DNA of 5,022 nucleotides, from positions 1 to 5,022 of the forward strand of contig JAIDTS010000368.1 in the NCBI GenBank assembly GCA_029060585.1. Direction: 5' to 3'. The position numbers were made by a program, and so were the translations under genes. The DNA comes from Muribaculaceae bacterium (GTDB lineage Bacteria; Bacteroidota; Bacteroidia; Bacteroidales; Muribaculaceae). The first letter of the stretch is position 1. Every line of letters begins with the position of its first letter. This document shows positions 1-4,914 of this stretch, piece after piece. The notes beneath the pieces are model-generated. The model made no database searches and was not told the DNA's origin. It saw nothing but the letters and a program-made list of their open reading frames with translations.

Positions 1-899
1 GTATAGTCGATTCTTCATGGTTCAGGCAGTTCTGCGGTCCTATGGTACCCCTTGCTAAATTTAAGAAGGCTGTGTATGAAGAGGGGGAAATGTTTGATGC
101 GTCCATAATCGTGGCGGATTATTCCGATCATTCAGGGCCATGGGATTGCAGGTGGTGTCTTAAGGATGGTGGCGAAATCGTAGCGGATGGATGTTTTGCA
201 GGCGACGGCCTTGTTAAAGGACTGAATGATATAGGCGATCTCTCTGTAAAACTGCCCTCTGTCGGGAAAGCCAGGAAACTTACCTTCTCTGTGAATGTCA
301 ATAATGATTCCATCTCCAATTCATGGAACATTTGGGTCTATCCCGAAGACGTGACTCCGGAATATGGCGATGTTTTGGTTACCAAGAGTCTCAAGGAGGC
401 AAAGTCCGGACTTAAGGCCGGAAGGAAAGTGCTTTTTATGCCACCGTTGGATTCCATTGCAGGTACGCGTTCAAAATTTGTTCCTGTATTCTGGAGTCCG
501 GTGCATTTCCCGAATGAAGCTGGTGCAATGGGAGTGCTGTGCGATCCAAAGCACCCGGCATTAAGCATGTTCCCCAACGACGGCCATACCGACTGGCAGT
601 GGTGGTATCCTTTGAAAAAATCAGCTTATCTTGATTTTTCCGATATTCAAGGACTGACACCTATAATAGAAATGGTGGATAACTTTACTACCAACAGGAG
701 GCTTGGTCTGATGTTTGAGGCAAGGATGGGTGATGGTTCATTGCTGTTCAGCTCCATCGACCTCCTGAGCGGTGGCGATGCTGATCCCGCATCAACCCAA
801 TTGCTGAAGAGTGTGCTTGAGTATATGAATTCAGAGGAATTCTCACCAGCTGCCTATGTAACCGAGGCTGTTCTCAATAGTTTGGTCATACTCCCCTGA
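1..899 (+). CDS. Glycoside hydrolase family 2-like sugar-binding protein, C-terminal part (5' truncated by window edge)
   Basis: The reading frame is open from the left edge (first full codon at 3) to TGA at 897-899, so the ATG at 42 is an internal methionine and not the start: the codons before it read in frame as SSWFRQFCGP. I recognise the C-terminal half of the large Bacteroidetes GH2-like beta-galactosidase/beta-glucuronidase-type proteins. Landmarks are the FRQFCGPMVPLAKF segment (21-62), NSWNIWVYP closing a beta-sandwich domain (318-344), VFWSPVHFP (486-512), LCDPKHPALSMFP (537-575), DWQWW (591-605), the DN pair near 678-683 and a terminal QLLKSVLEYM helix. Such enzymes are usually exported and cleave terminal sugars from plant or host glycans. 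The catalytic barrel with its acid/base and nucleophile glutamates lies outside the window, so activity and substrate cannot be judged. It converges on the AraC-type gene with only 20 bp between the stop codons and no obvious terminator hairpin. Family call fairly sure; specificity unknown. Confidence 0.82.
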   Translation, partial: IVDSSWFRQFCGPMVPLAKFKKAVYEEGEMFDASIIVADYSDHSGPWDCRWCLKDGGEIVADGCFAGDGLVKGLNDIGDLSVKLPSVGKARKLTFSVNVNNDSISNSWNIWVYPEDVTPEYGDVLVTKSLKEAKSGLKAGRKVLFMPPLDSIAGTRSKFVPVFWSPVHFPNEAGAMGVLCDPKHPALSMFPNDGHTDWQWWYPLKKSAYLDFSDIQGLTPIIEMVDNFTTNRRLGLMFEARMGDGSLLFSSIDLLSGGDADPASTQLLKSVLEYMNSEEFSPAAYVTEAVLNSLVILP

Positions 900-919
900 T
901 GGAAGGGAAAAAATGATTA

Positions 920-1762
920 TCAGGTTGTTATGTTGTGGTAGCTTTTCCTGTATTCGCTGGGCGAGCAGTTATTGAGATTTCTGAAGGCAGTGTTGAAACA
1001 GCTGATTGAACTGAAACCGCAGTCCATGGCAATATTGGAGATGGAATCATCTGTAAAAAGAAGCTTCCTTTGCGCATGATTAATACGCTCTATCATTATA
1101 TGCTTCATAAGTGAATGTCCGAAAGCCTTCTTGAAGATTACGTTTGCATAGTCAGGTGTTACGCTGACGACATCCGATATCTCCTTGACTGTTAGTTTTT
1201 CTCTATAGTTTTGTGCTATGTACAGCGCCATCTGTTCAAACTTGGTGGCAGTCGGAGATGCAGACAGCCGATTTGGTGATAATACGGTGTATTGGCCTTC
1301 AAATCTTAGCATGCGGGCTCGGATTTCCAATATTGATGCCAAGTGATCTGTTTTTGATGAAAAGTCACGCTCCCATGTTGAAAACATAAATTCCTCGTAA
1401 GTTCTGGAATATTCGGAGTCGTCAATAAGGATCTGACCTGCAAATATCTTGTTTACCATACTATCTGATAATCTCCAATTAAGAAACATTGATAGTGGAA
1501 TAGTGCAGACGAAGTAATAGTCATCAGTATCATGAGATATTACCTTATGTGGAATCAATCCCCAGAAAATGGCTAATTTCCCTGATGGAACCGTTACAAT
1601 TCTGTCTCTGAAGAAATATGACACCGAGCCGCACCTTATGAAGTTTAGCTCTATCTCATTGTGTCGGTCAGTTCTTGCCATTATGCGTGGAATCCATCTT
1701 TCACAGGTAAGACCATACGGTTTAAGCTCTTCTCTATCTATGTTGAAAGATTTAAAATCCAT
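920..1762 (-). CDS. AraC-family transcriptional regulator, MelR-like (cupin sensor + double HTH)
   Basis: A 280-residue protein of normal AraC-family length. Residues about 33-75 form the cupin-like sensor: RHNEIELNFI, then a hydrophobic strand, VPSGKLAIFWGLIPHKV. This is the arrangement seen in MelR-type sugar-responsive regulators, which bind a sugar or glycoside and activate nearby catabolic genes. Residues about 174-275 are the DNA-binding domain: first helix-turn-helix around LTVKEISDVVSVTPDYANVIF (190-210), second around SISNIAMDCGFSSISCF (240-256), ending in the family signature SPSEYRK (267-273). The glycine normally found just before that signature is replaced by Asn-Cys, a mild deviation. 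The ATG at 1760-1762 fits the family's N-terminus. The gene is divergent from the DUF1593 gene (103 bp between starts) and convergent with the GH2-like gene. Role inferred: control of the divergent gene and perhaps of itself, in response to a carbohydrate. Inducer unknown. Confidence 0.95.
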   Translation of the reverse strand: MDFKSFNIDREELKPYGLTCERWIPRIMARTDRHNEIELNFIRCGSVSYFFRDRIVTVPSGKLAIFWGLIPHKVISHDTDDYYFVCTIPLSMFLNWRLSDSMVNKIFAGQILIDDSEYSRTYEEFMFSTWERDFSSKTDHLASILEIRARMLRFEGQYTVLSPNRLSASPTATKFEQMALYIAQNYREKLTVKEISDVVSVTPDYANVIFKKAFGHSLMKHIMIERINHAQRKLLFTDDSISNIAMDCGFSSISCFNTAFRNLNNCSPSEYRKSYHNITT

Positions 1763-1768
1763 AATATC

Positions 1769-1817
1769 TCGGAATTCAGGTAATCTTTATTGAAAAACAG
1801 GTTGTATTATCGGAATT
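1769..1817. repeat. Pair of 8-bp direct repeats, possible regulator half-sites
   Basis: TCGGAATT occurs at 1769-1776 and again at 1810-1817, 41 bp apart (about four helical turns), between the divergent starts. AraC-family proteins commonly bind directly repeated half-sites on one helix face, so these are possible operator halves. The identity is only 8 bp with little flanking similarity, so chance is a serious alternative. Confidence 0.25.
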
Positions 1818-1832
1818 TTTTGTGCAAATTTG
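1801..1832 (+). promoter_or_regulatory. Candidate promoter for the DUF1593 gene
   Basis: A -33-like GTTG (1801-1804) is followed after 20 bp by CAAATTTG (1825-1832), which matches the Bacteroidetes -7 consensus TAnnTTTG except at its first base. A transcript would start near 1838-1840 and leave a leader of roughly 25 nt before the ATG at 1866, with no Shine-Dalgarno motif, as usual for this phylum. Both boxes deviate by one base, so this is a weak-to-moderate promoter prediction. Confidence 0.45.
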
Positions 1833-1844
1833 CAAAAAATATTC
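1813..1844. promoter_or_regulatory. 32-bp near-perfect dyad in the divergent intergenic region (candidate operator)
   Basis: The sequence from 1813 to 1844 is an inverted repeat with no spacer, symmetric at 14 of 16 base pairs. The mismatched pairs are 1817/1840 and 1822/1835. The core TGCAAATTTGCA (1823-1834) is a perfect 12-bp palindrome and the outer ends are GAAT and ATTC. It is centred 37 bp before the DUF1593 start and 66 bp before the regulator start, and it overlaps the candidate -7 boxes of both promoters. A dimeric DNA-binding protein placed here could control both genes. AraC-type proteins more often use direct repeats, so the binder may be another regulator. Confidence 0.55.
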
Positions 1845-1855
1845 TAAACAACAAA
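1825..1855 (-). promoter_or_regulatory. Candidate promoter for the AraC-family gene
   Basis: Read on the - strand, TTTG (1855-1852) is a full match to the Bacteroidetes -33 element. It is followed after 19 bp by CAAATTTG (1832-1825), one base off TAnnTTTG. It uses the same palindromic octamer as the opposite-facing promoter. The predicted leader to the ATG at 1762 is about 55 nt. Confidence 0.45.
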
Positions 1856-1865
1856 ATTTAAACCA

Positions 1866-3242
1866 ATGAATGGAGTGAAAAATATACTGATTACCTTGGC
1901 ATCTATATGCCTAAGTCCCCTTCTGTCCTATGGCTCTTCTGCGACCTCCGGTTATTCCGAAGGAAATGATTCTCAGACCGATGGCAATGTACGCCTCATA
2001 GTGACTACAGATCTCGGCGGCAGTGATCCGGATGATATCCAGTCGATGATCCATCTTCTTGTATGTTCCGATAGAATAGATATTGAAGGTCTGATAAGTT
2101 CGGAGGCATGGGTGGATGATCCGGACAAGACAGAAAAGTTAAGGCAGACTGTCGAGCACTTCATTGAGGTATTACCTACGCTTCGCATTCATTCTTCAGG
2201 TTATCCGGCTGCCGAATATCTACAATCTATTGTTGCTCAAGGACAGGATAAACCTCATATGGATGGTGTCGGTGAAGGCAAGGACTCTCCCGGCTCTGAT
2301 TTGATTGTCGATGCCATAAGGAAGGATGATGGTCGACCGCTTTGGGTTGCCGCATGGGGAGGAATGAATACGGTAGCGCAGGCTTTGCATAAGCTGAAGT
2401 CTACTGAAGGAGAAGAGGCTTTCAGGAAATACATCTCAAGACTAAGGATATATGATGTATTAGGGCAGGATGATGCAGGTGCATATATCGCTAAAAATTA
2501 TCCTGAGATAGTTTATATAAGAAACAAGGAGGTGTATGGTTGGGCTCCCAATGATCAGTGGACGAAAGAAAACATTCAGAATAAACTTCCGCTGGGAGCG
2601 CATTATCCAAACCGTATCTGGGCTACTGAAGGAGATTCTCCGTCGTTTTTGTATGTATATTCCAATGGACTCAATGATCCTGAACATCCTGAATATGGCG
2701 GCTGGGGAGGCCGGTTTTCCAAAGACAGGATAAGGAACATCAGAGGCATGGATTTTATCGAGAAAAGTGGCAAAAGCGAGATCGTTTTCGATGACTATTA
2801 TATGATCGGAAGCGCGCCAGAGGGAAATCAGGCTATCAAGAGATGGGAACAGTCCATTCACAATGATTTTGCTGTGAGAATGAAATGGAGTCAGGAAGAA
2901 CGGTTTGAAAATGCAAACCATCATCCGGTAGCTGCGTTCAACGGTGATACTGGTAGAAATTCTGTATATCTTTATGCTGATCCTGGAGAATCGGTAACCC
3001 TGTCAGCTTCCGGTTCGTATGATCCCGATAATGACGAACTTGAATATTCATGGAGCGTGTATGAAGAACCATCCGACTACGATGGAAAAATAATCTTTGA
3101 TGGTTCCAATGCGCAGGACTGTAAGATTATTGTGCCGGAGAGAGTAGGAGATGACGGTATACACATAATTCTTGAAGTCTCAGATAAGGGAATTCCAAAA
3201 CTGACATCGTATAGAAGGATAATAATAAAAAACAACAAATAA
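1866..3242 (+). CDS. Secreted DUF1593 / Sde182-type nucleoside hydrolase-like protein with C-terminal Ig-like domain
   Basis: A 458-residue protein starting at ATG 1866 after an A-rich leader. Residues 1-25 look like a signal peptide (Lys5, hydrophobic ILITLASICLSPLL, small residues before the likely cut near 23-26). The cysteine at 15 is not in a proper lipobox, so a soluble exported protein is expected. Residues about 42-335 match the DUF1593 nucleoside hydrolase-like domain: RLIVTTDLGGSDPDD (43-57) holds the Asp cluster that binds calcium in true nucleoside hydrolases, followed by EGLISSEAW (74-82), PLWVAAWGGMNTVAQAL (158-174), IYDVLGQDDAGAYI (195-208) and GGWGGRF (278-284). Residues about 355-455 form a PKD/Ig-like sandwich (GSYDPDNDELEYSW, 383-396), as in Sde182-type cellulose-binding proteins. 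Family knowledge suggests a glycan-associated role, but the reaction is not established. It is divergent from the MelR-like regulator, its likely controller. No operon partner follows; a repeat element begins about 20 bp downstream. Confidence 0.93.
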   Translation: MNGVKNILITLASICLSPLLSYGSSATSGYSEGNDSQTDGNVRLIVTTDLGGSDPDDIQSMIHLLVCSDRIDIEGLISSEAWVDDPDKTEKLRQTVEHFIEVLPTLRIHSSGYPAAEYLQSIVAQGQDKPHMDGVGEGKDSPGSDLIVDAIRKDDGRPLWVAAWGGMNTVAQALHKLKSTEGEEAFRKYISRLRIYDVLGQDDAGAYIAKNYPEIVYIRNKEVYGWAPNDQWTKENIQNKLPLGAHYPNRIWATEGDSPSFLYVYSNGLNDPEHPEYGGWGGRFSKDRIRNIRGMDFIEKSGKSEIVFDDYYMIGSAPEGNQAIKRWEQSIHNDFAVRMKWSQEERFENANHHPVAAFNGDTGRNSVYLYADPGESVTLSASGSYDPDNDELEYSWSVYEEPSDYDGKIIFDGSNAQDCKIIVPERVGDDGIHIILEVSDKGIPKLTSYRRIIIKNNK

Positions 3243-3336
3243 GAACAGTATGTAAAATAATTGGTTAAAGTTTCGCAAGCTTATTATGTTGACCTTCAGT
3301 ATCACATGCTATCGGTCCGCGAGCGAAGCGAGAGAG

Positions 3337-3427
3337 CCTCTGCCTCTTTGCTTCCGAGTTCCTCATCTTAAGACTTAAGGCTAAAGACTGAGGACTTAAC
3401 TGCTCAGCGAGCCCTTTGCCTCTCTGC
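3337..3427. repeat. 15-bp direct repeat pair within the element
   Basis: CCTCTGCCTCTTTGC (3337-3351) and CCTTTGCCTCTCTGC (3413-3427) match at 13 of 15 positions and bracket the tandem heptamers. They lie 76 bp apart, well inside the terminal inverted repeats. Each is followed by a purine-rich GAG-containing segment. Confidence 0.6.
3367..3401. repeat. Five tandem degenerate heptamers
   Basis: Read in sevens from 3367: CTTAAGA, CTTAAGG, CTAAAGA, CTGAGGA, CTTAACT. All begin CT and differ from CTTAAGA at one or two positions. The block is exactly 35 bp. The unit contains the palindrome CTTAAG, and TCCTCA/TGAGGA (3360-3365, 3388-3393) can also pair across it. The period is not a multiple of three beyond chance, which fits a non-coding repeat. 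Confidence 0.65.
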
Positions 3428-3464
3428 GTGAGAATTTTCTGTACTTGCGAAAGTTGAATAATTG

Positions 3465-3590
3465 TTGCCAATCTGTATATGTCGTTTATCTTGGCATGAT
3501 TAGGAGTGGCTGATGTTCATGCAAATATGCTGTAGGTCTAAAATACGGTATTGGTGGGTTGTCGCCTATAGAAATAGCCTTGAATTTAAC
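3465..3590. other. Intergenic remainder, no recognised feature
   Basis: This is the rest of the 348-bp gap between the DUF1593 gene and the lipoprotein gene. I see no reading frame of useful length, no tRNA-like fold and no convincing promoter. A weak inverted repeat around 3563-3578 lies just past the lipoprotein stop on the - strand, but it has an internal mismatch and no T-run, so I do not call a terminator. Confidence 0.5.
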
Positions 3591-4133
3591 CTACTGATTG
3601 TTCTTAGGAAGAACTAATGTCAGCTTATTCCCGTCAATTCGTTTTCCATCGTATGTGATATGGTCGTCAAAATGAGGCTCCTTGTTTTTCCATACAAGGC
3701 AGTGTGAGTATTCAAAATCAAATACGGTGTTTATCGCTGTGATGCCGAGTGTCAGACTGAGGTCATGTGATGATGCGCCATCCAGTTCTCCGAAATTAAG
3801 GTAGTATTGCTTATCCGTCCAGACACCGGTCCACACTATTCCATGGAAACGGGGCAAAATAGCTCTGGTAGGTTGCTGAAGGTCATCACTATCCCAGATG
3901 GCGTCAAATCTCTTGTCGTCCCATCCTATCCACATAGGTTCTCTTACCCAGTTCCCCTCGACTTCCGGATCAAGCAGGTTGTTGCCCTCGACATCCACAA
4001 GCTGAATCGATACTCCAGCAGGATATATGTCCCAGATCACATCGTCATCCGGCATGTCGTCATTGTTGTCCGAACAAGCCCCCATCGTCGCCAGCATCAT
4101 CGCCGTCATTATAATGTATAGAAATCTTTTCAT
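3591..4133 (-). CDS. Small tryptophan-rich surface lipoprotein, function unknown
   Basis: A 180-residue protein starting at ATG 4131-4133 and ending at TAG 3591-3593. Residues 1-20 are a lipoprotein signal: MKR, hydrophobic FLYIIMTAMMLATM, then GAC with Cys20 as the lipid attachment site. Directly after it, SDNNDDMPDDD (21-31) is strongly acidic, like the export signal that sends Bacteroidetes lipoproteins to the outer face of the outer membrane. The mature part opens with VSIQLVDVEGNNLLDP (41-56), a strand-plus-turn pattern seen in many small Bacteroidetes lipoproteins, and contains eight tryptophans (34, 62, 68, 71, 80, 101, 105, 148). Predicted mostly beta. No catalytic motif is recognised. 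It follows the Panacea-domain gene on the same strand after 108 bp containing a hairpin, so co-transcription is uncertain, and I found no good promoter of its own. Gene is secure; function unknown. Confidence 0.87.
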   Translation of the reverse strand: MKRFLYIIMTAMMLATMGACSDNNDDMPDDDVIWDIYPAGVSIQLVDVEGNNLLDPEVEGNWVREPMWIGWDDKRFDAIWDSDDLQQPTRAILPRFHGIVWTGVWTDKQYYLNFGELDGASSHDLSLTLGITAINTVFDFEYSHCLVWKNKEPHFDDHITYDGKRIDGNKLTLVLPKNNQ

Positions 4134-4176
4134 AGCTAATGTTAATTATATTTCTTCCGTATATAAATTAAAATTA

Positions 4177-4204
4177 TTGAAGAATTGTTTTTGCCTTTCT
4201 TCAA
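4177..4204 (-). terminator. Small hairpin between the Panacea-domain and lipoprotein genes
   Basis: TTGAAGAA (4177-4184) and TTCTTCAA (4197-4204) are perfect 8-bp inverted arms around a 12-nt loop, 37 bp past the Panacea-domain stop on the - strand. The bases after the hairpin in the direction of transcription are T/A-rich (TAATTTTAATTT) but not a clean T-run, and the stem has only two G-C pairs. It could be a weak terminator, an mRNA stability element or chance. Confidence 0.25.
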
Positions 4205-4241
4205 GGTGTTATCCTCATACGATAGTAATGCCTTTGAATGG

Positions 4242-4745
4242 TTACTTACTTCCAGAATGTTGCTGAAGAAATGAATACATCGCCCGTCGCAAGGGAAGGC
4301 TGGCTCTGCGTTGTTTCCTATATTCTGCGTCTTCGTATATGTCTGATAGTTTTATAGGTTCATCGCTCCTGTCATATTTGCCATAGCCGATTCTCGCTCT
4401 TGTCCATGACTTTTCTCCATGTGCCAGTGACACAAGGTTCATTGTCTTCTTGGGCGCGAATTCTGAAAATATGTAATCGAAGCATTCCTTCCATTGCTCG
4501 ATACTTTCTTGAGGCATTTTCTCGTTAAGTTCATTTGCCGTATATCTGTCATGCACGTCAACGATTACCGGACCATATTTCCAGGCACGAAATTCCCCGT
4601 CAAACATTGGTTCGCCAGTACGGATTATGGCCTCCCTTTGGGTGAAATAAAGGAGCTTCTGGAGCTTTACCTCATCCATGGTTTCACCAAACTGCTTCTG
4701 ATAGCGATTTAGTAGATATGATGCTGCTTGTGTTGACTTTATCAT
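4242..4745 (-). CDS. SocA-like / Panacea-domain (DUF4065) protein, putative antitoxin
   Basis: A 167-residue protein counted from the ATG at 4743-4745. A longer frame could begin at TTG 4764-4766, but that codon lies inside the -7 promoter box and the family starts near the ATG. Nearly the whole protein is the Panacea domain: an N-terminal helix (TQAASYLLNRY, 5-15), the hallmark KLQKLLYFTQREAI (27-40), the GEFRAWKYGPVIVDVH core (50-65), LAHGEKSWTRAR (107-118) and a C-terminal IYEDAEYRKQRR region (136-147). Members include Caulobacter SocA, a proteolytic adaptor for the toxin SocB, and many antitoxins that neutralise unrelated toxins; others are orphan or phage-associated proteins. No toxin-like gene adjoins it here: downstream is a lipoprotein gene, upstream an AT-rich spacer and an unidentified gene end. 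Domain call strong; antitoxin role inferred. Cytoplasmic, no signal peptide. Confidence 0.9.
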   Translation of the reverse strand: MIKSTQAASYLLNRYQKQFGETMDEVKLQKLLYFTQREAIIRTGEPMFDGEFRAWKYGPVIVDVHDRYTANELNEKMPQESIEQWKECFDYIFSEFAPKKTMNLVSLAHGEKSWTRARIGYGKYDRSDEPIKLSDIYEDAEYRKQRRASLPLRRAMYSFLQQHSGSK

Positions 4746-4763
4746 AATGGATACGTTTACCTG

Positions 4764-4771
4764 CAAAGATA
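4764..4771 (-). promoter_or_regulatory. Bacteroidetes -7 promoter element for the Panacea-domain gene
   Basis: TATCTTTG on the - strand (4771 to 4764) is a perfect match to the TAnnTTTG consensus of the Bacteroidetes primary sigma factor. Transcription would begin about 6-7 bp downstream, leaving roughly a dozen leader bases before the ATG at 4745. No clear -33 box lies 19-20 bp upstream; the nearest TTG (4800-4798) is 26 bp away. The element settles the start codon, because the alternative TTG at 4764-4766 would not be transcribed. Confidence 0.7.
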
Positions 4772-4914
4772 CAACAAATAATTGAAATTAATTATAACAA
4801 GCCTAAAATTAATATGATTTCATCTATTTTTAACATTTTTCTACAGTATGTATTGGAAAGTCAACCAACTCTAGTCATAGGGTAAACACGAATCAGTAAA
4901 CATACAAAATCGAG
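4772..4914. other. AT-rich intergenic spacer
   Basis: This is a strongly AT-rich stretch between the Panacea-domain promoter and the possible gene end at the right edge, without a reading frame or strong hairpin. The octamer AGTCAACC occurs at 4859-4866 and 4913-4920, the second copy overlapping the stop codon of the edge frame. It is probably chance, but it is the only repeat I see here. Confidence 0.4.

Larger units (their letters stand above)
3264..3456. mobile_element. Candidate MITE-like/repetitive element with terminal inverted repeats and 8-bp flanking duplication
   Basis: Two ends are imperfect inverted repeats: AAGTTTCGCAAG at 3268-3279 and CTTGCGAAAGTT at 3444-3455, matching at 11 of 12 positions. 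Just outside them the same octamer AATAATTG occurs in direct orientation at 3256-3263 and 3457-3464, as expected for a target-site duplication. The interior is visibly richer in G and C than its flanks and contains a GCGA-rich stretch (3318-3334), paired 15-bp repeats and tandem heptamers. There is no transposase, so it would be non-autonomous. A - strand reading frame spans it (3265-3471), but its composition mirrors the repeats and it does not look like a protein. The octamers are AT-rich, so chance similarity is possible. It lies between the DUF1593 gene and the lipoprotein gene and interrupts neither. Confidence 0.5.

Noticed and set aside
42..44. ATG at 42 as the start of the GH2-like gene
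   Set aside because: The frame is open to the left edge and the codons before 42 encode the conserved FRQFCGP segment that continues directly into VPLAKF.
1813..1844. The dyad as a bidirectional transcription terminator
   Set aside because: No gene ends near it; both flanking genes start there, and the stem is AT-rich. A regulatory site fits better.
2460..2924. 154-codon reading frame antisense to the DUF1593 gene
   Set aside because: It lies wholly inside a secure gene on the other strand, has no promoter and its translation resembles no protein family; a shadow frame.
3265..3471. 68-codon reading frame on the - strand across the repeat element
   Set aside because: It covers almost exactly the element with inverted-repeat ends; its residue pattern follows the nucleotide repeats, there is no promoter or family resemblance, and it is best seen as a by-product of the repeat.
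3563..3578. Inverted repeat just past the lipoprotein stop as a terminator
   Set aside because: The six-bp stem has an internal mismatch and no T-run follows it on the - strand.
3807..4266. Two overlapping + strand frames (3807-4121 and 4027-4266) opposite the lipoprotein gene
   Set aside because: They lie antisense to a clear lipoprotein with a signal peptide and lipobox, and their translations have irregular composition without recognisable domains.
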